Shown here one piece after another: positions 50,988 to 60,666 of a DNA stretch of 64,000 nt. Positions within the stretch are counted from its first letter, which is position 1, and the number at the start of each line of letters is the position of its first letter. The position numbers and the translations under genes are program-made. The stretch spans positions 62,001-126,000 of the forward strand of contig NZ_CAIY01000005.1 of assembly GCF_000350105.1 (NCBI RefSeq), given 5' to 3'. The notes under the pieces are model-generated. The model saw nothing but the letters and a program-made list of their open reading frames with translations. It had not been told where the DNA came from and ran no database searches. This DNA is from Richelia intracellularis HH01 (lineage in GTDB: Bacteria > Cyanobacteriota > Cyanobacteriia > Cyanobacteriales > Nostocaceae).

Positions 50988-51203
50988 TTAACCTTCTGCA
51001 TTGATAAATGGCAACAAAGCCAGGATTCTTGCCCGCTTAATGGCTGATGTTAATGCTCTCTGTTGTTGGGCTGTAAGCCCAGTAATCCGACGGGGCAATA
51101 TTTTGCCCCTCTCGGTAATAAACTTGCGTAACAGATCTACATCCTTATAGTCAATAGGGTCTCCTGGCTTAATTGGAGATAAACGACGGCGATAATAGCT
51201 CAT
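50988..51203 (-). CDS. rpsR: ribosomal protein S18
   Basis: 71 residues: [20 protein letters not shown], then [20 protein letters not shown] and [20 protein letters not shown]. This is the complete S18 pattern. It follows rpmG by nine bases and precedes the RNase II-family gene by about 130, the arrangement I recall from other cyanobacteria. Confidence 0.97.
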   Translation of the reverse strand: MSYYRRRLSPIKPGDPIDYKDVDLLRKFITERGKILPRRITGLTAQQQRALTSAIKRARILALLPFINAEG

Positions 51204-51212
51204 AATCTACTT

Positions 51213-51407
51213 TTATTTAATTTCCTTGTGGATTGTATATTTGTTGCAGTGGGTACAGAACTTCTTCAATTCTAATCGCGCAGTGGTATTACGTCGATTT
51301 TTAGTGCTTGTATAACGAGATACTCCTGGCGAGCGTTTACTGGTATTAGAGCTACATTCGGTACATTCTAATGTCACTATAATACGGGCACCTTTAGATT
51401 TAGCCAT
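51213..51407 (-). CDS. rpmG: ribosomal protein L33
   Basis: 64 residues: [20 protein letters not shown], then [20 protein letters not shown] and [20 protein letters not shown]. Two CxxC pairs (CTEC, CTHC) suggest the zinc-binding form of L33. First gene of the rpmG-rpsR pair. Confidence 0.96.
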   Translation of the reverse strand: MAKSKGARIIVTLECTECSSNTSKRSPGVSRYTSTKNRRNTTARLELKKFCTHCNKYTIHKEIK

Positions 51408-52063
51408 ATTATTACAAAGATTAAAAGGTTAGAGTAGTAAAAACAAACTCTTATTGTCTCATATTTTCTCCCAACTCACCAGTAAAACACTTCAGTTTTG
51501 ATATCTAGTGAGTAGCCCATTGGGTTGGGAATAAAACGATTTTAGTTTTAGCATGTCGACGTATACATGGTCTACCGTATATTATCTTATAATTTGGATA
51601 ATACTGAAATACATTATTCTAGTCTAGAATAATAAGAGTATGCTAAATTCAGAAAATTAATAATTTTGATTGAGTTGATTTAAATTAAGTAGAGCAGCGA
51701 AATAAACCCTAGTTCTTCCTTAGATTAGTAATTAGGATTTGATATTATTTTTTGCTTGGTTTGTGATACCTATAATTTAATAGGTTAATGAGATAACTCA
51801 CAGAATTAGACAAAGTAATGTAGAAACAAATATCCTGATAAATTCTTACTAGAAGCAGTTTTTATGACCTCTGAAAAGACTACTTAATCAGATAATTGCT
51901 CACAAATTTTAAATTATGTCTGTATTAAGTCCTTATTAAGTCCTTTTAAATTGTAATAAGTTAATAAGTATACTTATTAACTTATTACAATTTTTCAAAT
52001 AATGCTCTTCATCATAATACTTGCAATGATTTATCTCAGTATATCAATGATTTTGATATACCC
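51408..52063. other. gap rpmG/site-2 protease with a long palindrome
   Basis: 656 bases upstream of rpmG and downstream of the protease gene. The notable element is the 46-base palindrome at 51948-51993, preceded by a short tandem repeat of TTATTAAGTCC (about 51922-51943). Confidence 0.6.
51948..51993. repeat. 46-base perfect palindrome
   Basis: AAATTGTAATAAGTTAATAA followed by GTA, then its exact complement with no spacer. On the minus strand it lies 71 bases past the protease stop codon. The stem is almost all A-T, so it is weak as a terminator for its length but could form a cruciform. Confidence 0.85.
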
Positions 52064-53569
52064 TTAACTACCACCAAGTCCCAAACGCCCAGCTAATGAG
52101 GGAGTAAGAGGTAACAAAGTGATAATCATCAAAAACAAAGCTAAAAGTCCTAAAACAGCCCTTGCATCATCAGGCTCACTGATTTCATCTAAACTTGGGC
52201 GTTCTAAATTCCTCTGTAAAAATAAAATCACAATTACCCAGTACATAGCCAGGGAATTTCCTAGGCTGATTAATGCTAGCAAAATAACCGTGGCAAAAGT
52301 CGTTCTATTAGCAGTCTTACGTCCGTAAATTGCTTGCACAATCCTACCACCATCTAGGTGTCCTGCTGGCATTAAATTAATGGCAGATATTACTAAACCT
52401 AACCAGCCAATTATTACCAGTGGACTTACGTCTACCACTGATGATTGTACATTAGAACCGAGAATTACTCTTGCCAAGCTGCCTACTAAAATTGACCCTT
52501 GAAAGAATGTATTGGGCAATTGAAATAAACTACCAGGATGAGAAAGCAATAAACCAATCACCAAAATTACTAAAGAGAGGATCCCTCCAACAGCAGGTCC
52601 TGCTATTGCAATATCAAATAATACTTTTCGGTTGGGTAGTAAAGACTCAAACCTAGTAATTGCTCCAAAAGAACCAATTTGTACTGCGGGTAGGAAATAA
52701 GGCAGGCTGAGGCGAACTTGGTACCAATTTGCAACTATCTTATGGGCAATTTCATGGGCAAGTAAAATTACCATCACTCCAACTGCAATCGGTATCGTTT
52801 CCATATATCTTCTTGGATTAGAAAATAAATCAAAATATAAGATAATACCAACTACTTCCATACAAGTGATAATTGTGGCAATAAATAATATCCCAGCAAA
52901 TACCTGTTGAGTGAAAGTCATCGGTTGGGGATCATTCTTGCTGGGTAAAACAATTACCACGGGTTTTCCATCTCGATTTTCTACCAAAAACAGGCGGTAT
53001 TTTTCATCAAAACGTTTTTTTAAAGTGTTACTGAGAATGTTGTGAGTTTTTCCTGGTTCTCCCCGTAAATTGCCCTCAAAGATTGCCCCTTCTAAGTAAG
53101 CAGTAGTATTTGTCACAAAAAATGTGTCTATTCCGAAAATACCTTTAATACTATTTAAATCTTCACCAGGAATAGAAATTAATTTTGGTTGCAATTGACT
53201 GGGAGCTTCCGTAGATTCTTCTTTATCTCTTTGTTGTTTTTTCTCTTGGGATTGACTTGTCAACGATCTTTGGTCTGCATTCTGCTGCAAAACTTTATGT
53301 CGTCCCTCTGCCCTTAATTGTCTTCCCAAATAAATATAAATACTGGTGGCAACCATTATTATTAATAATATGCCTGCTATATTTACATAAATGCCCGCAG
53401 CAAATAAACCAAAGAATACTAGCCAGGGAATCATTAATACTACTGACTGCAACCAGGACAAGAGTCCCAATTTTCCATAGGGCTTAGCTTTATAAAAGCC
53501 CCAACCTAAAATACCTACAGCAACTAATAGAATGGTCGCTATCACAGGAGTTTCTGACGCACTAAACAT
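52064..53569 (-). CDS. site-2 protease family protein (M50, EGY-like)
   Basis: 501 residues. Two N-terminal membrane segments are followed by a soluble part with Gln/Lys/Glu-rich sequence and the GAIFEGNLRGEPGKT motif typical of EGY-type proteases. The catalytic core has the zinc motif LLAHEIAHKIVANWYQVRL (HEIAH near residue 272) and, near residue 405, INLMPAGHLDGGRIVQAIYG with the third ligand Asp. At least six further membrane helices are visible. EGY proteins are intramembrane metalloproteases of cyanobacteria and chloroplasts; substrates are mostly unknown. The ATG fits the family N-terminus. Confidence 0.92.
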   Translation of the reverse strand: MFSASETPVIATILLVAVGILGWGFYKAKPYGKLGLLSWLQSVVLMIPWLVFFGLFAAGIYVNIAGILLIIMVATSIYIYLGRQLRAEGRHKVLQQNADQRSLTSQSQEKKQQRDKEESTEAPSQLQPKLISIPGEDLNSIKGIFGIDTFFVTNTTAYLEGAIFEGNLRGEPGKTHNILSNTLKKRFDEKYRLFLVENRDGKPVVIVLPSKNDPQPMTFTQQVFAGILFIATIITCMEVVGIILYFDLFSNPRRYMETIPIAVGVMVILLAHEIAHKIVANWYQVRLSLPYFLPAVQIGSFGAITRFESLLPNRKVLFDIAIAGPAVGGILSLVILVIGLLLSHPGSLFQLPNTFFQGSILVGSLARVILGSNVQSSVVDVSPLVIIGWLGLVISAINLMPAGHLDGGRIVQAIYGRKTANRTTFATVILLALISLGNSLAMYWVIVILFLQRNLERPSLDEISEPDDARAVLGLLALFLMIITLLPLTPSLAGRLGLGGS

Positions 53570-54143
53570 TTCCCAACCCTTCGTTTTGAAATACCAAGCC
53601 TAAATTTGTCAGGTGTTATGGACTATTTATAATAATTTATAACGATGTTTGACAATAAAAAATGAGTATTACCGACCTTGCAAGAATCGGATAAATGTGA
53701 GTAAGGCTAGAATACATATAAGGGAACTATGGTTAAATTGAACTAAGAGGTTTTCTTTCATCAAAATTTAGCTATTTAAGTTATTTACTTTCATAGTTTT
53801 CTCAGTCAATCATCATTCCATAGTGCTTTATACATAAGAAAACCATCCTAACACTCAACTTAAAGATACTGAGATTAAGTTTTTTTATACTCCATATGAA
53901 ATGGCCACTATTCTCATTTTTACCAGCAAAATTTATATTTTGGTGTTTCCTTTATTGACTAAAATTTGGTCTGAACATTTAGCTTTAAAAAAACTGACCT
54001 AAATAATGATTAAAGCTTGTAACCCCAAAATCAAATTTTATATGTCATCTCCTATATTTAATAAGTACTCGATTTTTCTGCCTTTGATCAACTTTAAGTA
54101 ATGTAACATTTGAGTAAACCAAACTATTAAAGAAAATATTGTG

Positions 54144-54222
54144 AAGGCAAAACTACTTCTATACAAGAATTATAATAATCTTTAAGGTAATTATAATTCT
54201 TGTATAGAAGTAGTTTTGCCTT
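54144..54222. repeat. 33-bp perfect inverted repeat hairpin
   Basis: The arms run 54144-54176 and 54190-54222 (left arm begins AAGGCAAAACTACTTCTATA) and are exact complements around a 13-base loop. There is no obvious target-site duplication at the ends and no gene within 570 bases. It could be a very small MITE or a relic. Confidence 0.85.
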
Positions 54223-54789
54223 ATCTAGCAGTTTTTGTATAAAAAAATACTAGTTCTTATGATTATTTCACTAGACAATTAATTAGCATAGAATTAAGGA
54301 ACTTCTAGTTGTATTACTCCCATTTACGAAAATTCTTCAATAGATGAATTTTCTATTAGAAGAAGAGCACAAAGAACTTCTTGTCATTTAGCTCTTATGT
54401 ATTCCTACAATTTCCTTGTAATATTTCAGAGGAATGTACAAGGGTTAAGTTGTTTTGTACATTCAGTGTTGATTGAAGGTCCGATTTTCACATAGCTAAT
54501 GCGTTAATTTGGCTTTATTTTGGATTGTTAGTTTTTCCTCCGCCTGAAAGTGTTTTTCATATGCAAATTCTGATGCCCTAATAATAGCGCTATTGCTTAT
54601 CTTTTAAAAGAAAATATTCTCTTTACCCAACTATTTGGCGGTATCTACTCCTAAACTTGCTCTAATATATGTAATATGACAAAAAAATATAAATAAACTG
54701 TTTTCTAATACTTAAACCTAAACCCATCTTATGGATAAGATATTTGGTCATTATACTCTGCTTTTCATTCTTTTATAAGTTATCGTGTG

Positions 54790-54815
54790 AGAATTGAATA
54801 TAATAATTCAATTCT
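54790..54815. repeat. 10-bp hairpin
   Basis: AGAATTGAAT and its complement around loop ATAATA. A-T rich and weak. Confidence 0.5.
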
Positions 54816-55883
54816 ATAGATATTGACTTTTAGAATTAAGCTCATATTTCATTTATCTAGTAAGATTGCTATTAACTAGAATTTTGAGGATATGTATTAG
54901 TAAGTATAAGCATTATATAAATTTTGTGAAGTAGCTACTAATTTCCTAGTATACCAAGAATATGTACTATTAAGGCTTACTTCTACCAGATTTTAAAACT
55001 AATGACTGAATACATAAGAAAAAGTGAAAGTTGTTGTGGTGAGAGTTATGGATGAAAGTTTATACTCGCAGATATAATTAATGCATCAACCAAGTTGATT
55101 GAGGAGTATAATTATCAAACGTATTTTGTACTTTATATGGGAGATAGTTAGAGTAATTTGTTATGAATATATATAATGTAATGCAGATAGCCGGAGTATT
55201 TTGTAGCTTGCCAGAAATCAAGATTACCAACCCCATAGATAGTCAATCTTGAAAAAGAAATTTTTTAGCTGTATTATTAACTAATGATTAAGCATTCATT
55301 ATACATATGTACTCTCTGCAAACTATTAATTAAATTACTTTAATAGCTTTAAAATTTGGAACATCCCATGATTAAACTAGAAAATATATTGTTTGGAGAT
55401 CAATTTGGTACTATCGGAAAGTAGTAATTATTGGTACGTAAAATTTACGCTGTTTTAGCAATTTTAATTATAAATCAACTAAACAAAACTTATTTTCTGA
55501 GAGGAAGTTTATACTAAGTATTTTACTTGTTATTTATTAGAAAAGTTTTAAGGAACGAGAGAATAGACAGTAGTTAAATTAATAATACATAGTAAAAATG
55601 TTAAGTATTAATCAGTGTCTGAATTTATAGTGACTAGTTTAATCACAATGAATATATTGAGAATATAAGCCTTTGGAACTCTCCTAAAAGCTGTAGTATT
55701 TTCTATATTATTTTTCTTTTAGTCTACAGCGAAAATCTCAGTTAAACAATTAAACTTTACTTTAAATACTATTTATGATTTGAGTTTGCTAGCACTCTTA
55801 TTTATAAGAGACTTTATGCTCAAAGCTTTATCTAGGTTTACATATATTGTAAACCATTTTGAATATTTTTTTGGCTAAGAATA

Positions 55884-55934
55884 TAAACTTATTAGAATCT
55901 TCAATATAATATATTGAAGATTCTAATAAGTTTA
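55884..55934. repeat. 24-bp perfect inverted repeat hairpin
   Basis: The arms run 55884-55907 and 55911-55934 (left arm begins TAAACTTATTAGAATCTTCA) with a 3-base loop AAT. It lies about 630 bases from the nearest gene. Confidence 0.8.
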
Positions 55935-56566
55935 AAAGAGTAATGATTGAACTCTTTCCGCAAAAGTTAAAGACATAATCTCAAGTAATTGGTACTAGTA
56001 TATCAAAGTAAGGGTATGTTACCTTGGATTAAGGTAGGATCAGGGATTTTCTATTATGGTTTCCCAGACTTGAATATATAGTAGCAAGTGAGTATGACTA
56101 TTTTCTGGTTGAAGTGTACTTGAGGTCTCTTATAGTTGAAAACTTGTACAAAAATATTTTTATGTCCTATAAAAAGCAAGGTTAGAGAATTAATCTAAAG
56201 ACAAAATAATAAAAGTTTTTAAGGCTTGAATTAATCACATGTGGTTAATCCAAAATACTTTTGTCTTGATCAAGCACTATAATTATTTCAGCCCAACTTT
56301 TATGAATTAAGTTAGGGATTTTGATGATAGCTAAATTTATCGGAGCTAATGGGTTATGGAAATTTTACTTGACGAGAATCCAAAATAAACTTCCTAATTC
56401 AATTAGGTTTAAGAAGATAAACTTGAGGCTTAAGTCATTTTCTAAAAATGCTCTCCAATGTTTTATTAAACAAGGGTAATTGCGCAGTAAATTATTACTA
56501 TTACATTTTCCTATAAGTCTGATTACAAAGCCTTATTTTATCAAAAATTGCTAACTGAAGTTGAGT

Positions 56567-57364
56567 TTAATGTCCAGTATTTAATAGGTTCAATGGATAG
56601 AAAAAAGGTACTCTTTCTACCCAACTTTCCCAATCACCGTTAGAGTATAATTTTAGATATCGAAAACCAGGCTGTTTATCATCTAAAGTGAAATCTGGAC
56701 TGTTAGGTTGAAATTGAATGCAAGTTGAAGGAGTGCTTAAATAGTTAACTTGATACCGTTGATATTGGAACTCTTGATGAACATGACCACATATTACTAA
56801 CTTAATATAGGAATGGCGGTCAATAATGGCAAATAAATCCTCTGGATTTTGCAGTCGGCTTTTATCTAACCATTGAGAATTGATAAGAAAAGGTGGATGG
56901 TGCAGAGCTATTAATGTTGGCTTACTATCCAGAGTAGTCAGTTGGGTATCCAGCCAATCTAGTGTTTCTATAGAGAGATAGCCATGTGCCTGCTCAGAAA
57001 TGCAGGAGTTCAGCAATATAAAGTTCCAACCACCACGTTCAAAAGACTTACGCCGAGAAAATAACTTGAGGTTTAATACTTCCTTCATCACGTTCGAGCA
57101 ATCGTGATTGCCTGGTACGCTATAAGTAGGTAATCGTAGAGGATATAACAAATTTTGTAGATTTTCATAGGATTCTGGGCTTCCATCCCCAGATATGTCC
57201 CCTGTAAGTAGTAGCATATCAATTTCAGTGTCTAAATTTCCGAGATGTTCTATAACGGCACAAAAGGAATCTTTTGTAGGTATTCCCAACAATTCTTGGT
57301 TTTCATCAGCAAACAAATGTATATCTGTTATTTGTGCAACTGATACAGGATAAGTATCACTCAT
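56567..57364 (-). CDS. cpdA: CpdA-like metallophosphoesterase (cAMP phosphodiesterase family)
   Basis: 265 residues from the ATG at 57364; a TTG three codons earlier is less likely. The calcineurin-like motifs appear in order: QITDIHLF (D-x-H), LLLTGDISGDG (GD-x-x-x-x-G), YSVPGNHDCSN (GNHD), LIALHHPPFL and LVICGHVHQEFQYQ (GH-x-H). These coordinate two metal ions. The order and spacing match class III cyclic-nucleotide phosphodiesterases, but the true substrate cannot be told from sequence alone. The gene is isolated. Confidence 0.85.
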   Translation of the reverse strand: MSDTYPVSVAQITDIHLFADENQELLGIPTKDSFCAVIEHLGNLDTEIDMLLLTGDISGDGSPESYENLQNLLYPLRLPTYSVPGNHDCSNVMKEVLNLKLFSRRKSFERGGWNFILLNSCISEQAHGYLSIETLDWLDTQLTTLDSKPTLIALHHPPFLINSQWLDKSRLQNPEDLFAIIDRHSYIKLVICGHVHQEFQYQRYQVNYLSTPSTCIQFQPNSPDFTLDDKQPGFRYLKLYSNGDWESWVERVPFFYPLNLLNTGH

Positions 57365-58536
57365 TTTGATCAATAAAATTTCAATATTGGTAGTATTGTG
57401 AGCACAATCCCACTTAACAAGTGGTATATCTATATATCACTTGTTATTTCATCATAATTTGTTAAGACTATGGTCAGGGTGAATAAAAGATAAAGGAAAG
57501 ATGTTATTGGTATACTATCCATTATGCTCTGCTAAAAGATTGGTAGTTCATTTCAATCACCCCAACTTTTCGCATCTATAATCATTCTGACATAAGTAAT
57601 TAAGTTATATAAGATATTTTCTTGACTTATTAATTACGTAATTTTTACGTAATTAATAAGTTGATTGTAACAATTTCTGTATGTTAACTATATATTTATA
57701 TTTTCTATGAATGCTGAAAATATAAATTAAACTGCAATCAGTCCTTTTATTTGCTTAGTTTTCTAAGTAAATATTTTTTTGGAAAAGAAAAGGAGGGAAA
57801 ATTTCTAGTGGCTTAATAAGTAGAATGCCAAACATTAATTAATTATTGAATCAAGAGCAACTATTCTAGGTGAATGAAAAGGCCTTTGGAGCTATATGAG
57901 CAGTTTATTTCTACACTACTACAAGAAAGTAGAGTAGAAGAACGGTGGCATAATTACCAAGATATAATTCATGTTTAAAGCATCAGGTGATATTTCAATT
58001 TGGTAGAATTTTCAGTTTAGTATAGATATTTCCCCAGTATATTAATTGGTACATCAATTGCAATGTATTTTAGGATTGACGTGAGGTGAAAATCGAAAAG
58101 ATAAAATTACAAGAATGCAAAATTAAACATTGGGGATTTAGATGGTTTTACATAAAGGTTATATTGAGCACTATCACAAACAAAAAAATTACCTTTTGTT
58201 TTTTGGTCAAAAATAAATACATGTTTGCATACACCTAGAAGCCTGATTGCCAATCAGAAAAAGCTTAGAAAAAGCTTATGATAACAATTTCTACAATTAT
58301 GACAAGATGCAATTGATTTAGACTTTATAACATTCTATCTAATAATGATATAGAATTCATTTAGGATACAACATGAGTATGGCAAAATCCTTAAATTATA
58401 TGGAAAATATTGAATTAAACCAAGGGCAAAACAATAAAAATCGATAGTCCAATTAATGATGAGGCTAGTGTGTATAATTTGCGAAAATGCTTTTGCATGA
58501 GCCTATCCTCTTTAAAACCATTTTCCACTTTATCGA
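57365..58536. other. gap upstream of cpdA with one hairpin
   Basis: 1.17 kb. It holds the hairpin at 57625-57661, a small CTGATT-GCC-AATCAG hairpin near 58243-58257 and a tandem AGAAAAAGCTT repeat near 58257-58280. No gene was seen. Confidence 0.5.
57625..57661. repeat. 17-bp perfect inverted repeat hairpin
   Basis: ACTTATTAATTACGTAA and its complement around loop TTT. It lies about 260 bases upstream of cpdA. Confidence 0.75.
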
Positions 58537-59232
58537 TTAATCTATAAAAGGATTCTGACCGTAGTATGGCAGTGCTTCTGACCAATGAGGATTTTGTTTC
58601 AAACTCCAGCCTAAATATGCTATTTCTAAAATGCTGTCAACAGTTTTTGCCAGACCGGATGTGGCTATAACTAATTCGTAATCTGTATGCAAACTAGCTA
58701 ATTTTTTCTGCCACTCTTCTAGTAAAAATATTGTGTCATCAAGCAATACTTTTAACTTTTTTCCATCTGTGCTTGGTTTATAAATGCCAGCACAAATATG
58801 GCCTCTTTGTGCTGGCATTTGTACGGCAATTGCTCTTATGCATTTTTCTGTGAGGGTTATTTTTTGCAATGAAGAATTATCTTTACCTTTTAACTGTGCC
58901 CAGGCTATGGCACTTAAAGTGGAAATTGCAAACACAGGAATATCTAATTGCTGTCCTAAAGTTCTAGCAGTGACCACTCCAATTCGCGTACCAGTAAAAC
59001 CACCAGGTCCTTTTGCTACAGCAATAAATCCTAAGTCTTTCCAGGTTTGTGGTTTGATAAACTCCACTATGTATTGGTGTAATAAGTTAGACACCTGGCG
59101 TTCTAAATTCCAGACATCATAACGTTTTGCTCCCATAAAATTGCCTATGGCTAATCCCAATTCGGGAGTAGTGGTGTGTAGTGCCAAGCCATACTTTACT
59201 GGTGTTTGTATAGTAGTAAATGAATTTTCCAT
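58537..59232 (-). CDS. tsaB: tRNA t6A biosynthesis protein TsaB
   Basis: 231 residues. It opens with the ASKHA-fold strand YGLALHTTTPELGLAIGNF, continues DLGFIAVAKGPGGFTGTRIG and VVTARTLGQQLDIPVFAIST, and ends ALPYYGQNPFID. TsaB is the inactive paralogue that supports TsaD in making N6-threonylcarbamoyladenosine at A37 of ANN-reading tRNAs, an essential modification. Some middle-domain residues differ from what I recall, but length and motifs are normal. The other tsa genes are not in the window. Confidence 0.9.
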   Translation of the reverse strand: MENSFTTIQTPVKYGLALHTTTPELGLAIGNFMGAKRYDVWNLERQVSNLLHQYIVEFIKPQTWKDLGFIAVAKGPGGFTGTRIGVVTARTLGQQLDIPVFAISTLSAIAWAQLKGKDNSSLQKITLTEKCIRAIAVQMPAQRGHICAGIYKPSTDGKKLKVLLDDTIFLLEEWQKKLASLHTDYELVIATSGLAKTVDSILEIAYLGWSLKQNPHWSEALPYYGQNPFID

Positions 59233-60666
59233 ACTGCAAATAATATTACTGTGTAGTTTTTAAATTCTGACTGTCTTCAGATTGGTAACAATTTTAAGAG
59301 TATTTTATATTTTCCTTTCCCTCCTGACAAATAAACTCTAGGGGTATAAATTTTAAATATAGCAGAAGCACTTTGATCTATAAATATTACTTGTTGGAAT
59401 TCTCTTTTGTTTGACAATATCAAAAATATTTTTCTAATCAAAGATGATTTTATGCAGTAATAAGTAAATAGTAAAAGTTGTTTTATAATTAATATTATAT
59501 CTTGGGTAAAACCATTAAGTAACAGTTATTACACTATAGCCTGAACTAAGCAATATATTTGATATTAAAGTTCAAAATACTATCAGGGGTATTAGAATCT
59601 CTAAATAATGAATATTTGACGATTAATTTAAATTTCTTGATGAAACTATTTTTCACATAATTTGAATTACAAATGGTAGGAATGAAGAATTTAAGTTTCT
59701 AGATAGATATATATATTCTCAAAATGTTTGTATGGGCTGTAGTATGTTTATTTCATATATTGAATATAGTATAGAAAAAGCAATCTATTATGCTAAATAA
59801 GTCGATTGAAATTGGAGTATACAATAAGCTCATTGTATAAATGAACTTATTCGTAAGTCATCAGTTCAAATGTGGTTAGGGCTTAAGACTTAAATATGAG
59901 AGCTTATAGAATGTTCGTTGTACTAGGAGTATACTTGGCATATATGGTTTTTATCAGATTTGATTAAATTTTCAGTATTTTTATACATAGAAGGAAAAAT
60001 AAAAATACTAAATAAAAATATTATTTGGCTATGGTTTTCAATTCTAAATTATATCCTTGTACAATAATCAAGTAGCTACAAAATTAAATCCTAAATTAAA
60101 AATACTGGGCGATATAAAAAGCATAATAGTTAAGACTTTATACATGTTAGTATACAAAATAATCCAGTCAAAAATATATTTTTTATTTTTGTTTACTGGT
60201 TTTACAGAATTGACTTCTATATTCTATTTAACCCAGATTTCATAAAATTTATATTCCCTTTGATAAAACTGGCTCTCCTAGGATTCTGTTTATAAAAGTA
60301 ATGTTATCTGATACTTGTACATAGCTTAATGTTAACTGACAGTTTGAGGGAAGCATTAGGAATTAGTTATAATTGTATTTACCATTTAAATCCCTTTCTA
60401 ACTAGAATGATTCTATCATTTTTGATATTTCTTTTGTTTTGTTTTTCGGCTCTCTTTTAATTGTCTCCTGTTCAAAAGTCTTCTTAAAAATGATCTTTGC
60501 TAACTTCTCTTTTCTCCTATTAAAAATTATGTCAAATTTTGACTACCTAGTTGTATCAACATTTATTTTTTCGTGCTGACAATATTCTCTGAAGTCTTTA
60601 CCTCTTATCAACTCACTAACTGAGTTTTACATTTATTCAGGCTTTGAACAACATAATGAAGTTATG
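59233..60666. other. 1.4 kb gap between sbcC and tsaB, nothing seen
   Basis: Very AT-rich. A 62-codon frame at 60057 has no family features. No strong hairpin or RNA gene was recognised. sbcD, the usual partner of sbcC, is not here. Confidence 0.5.

Larger units (their letters stand above)
53570..56566. other. 3 kb gene-free region with several long hairpins
   Basis: No intact gene on either strand. Long hairpins are listed at 54144-54222, 54790-54815 and 55884-55934. A minus-strand piece around 54500-54600 reads SAIIRASEFAYEKHFQAEEK and may be a last trace of a gene. No IS element, tRNA or repeat array was seen. Confidence 0.6.

Noticed and set aside
53570..56566. Insertion sequence or CRISPR array in the 3 kb gene-free region
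   Set aside because: No transposase frame, no regularly spaced direct repeats; only unrelated single hairpins.
60057..60245. 62-codon frame in the tsaB-sbcC gap
   Set aside because: No motif or ribosome binding site, and composition like the surrounding non-coding DNA.
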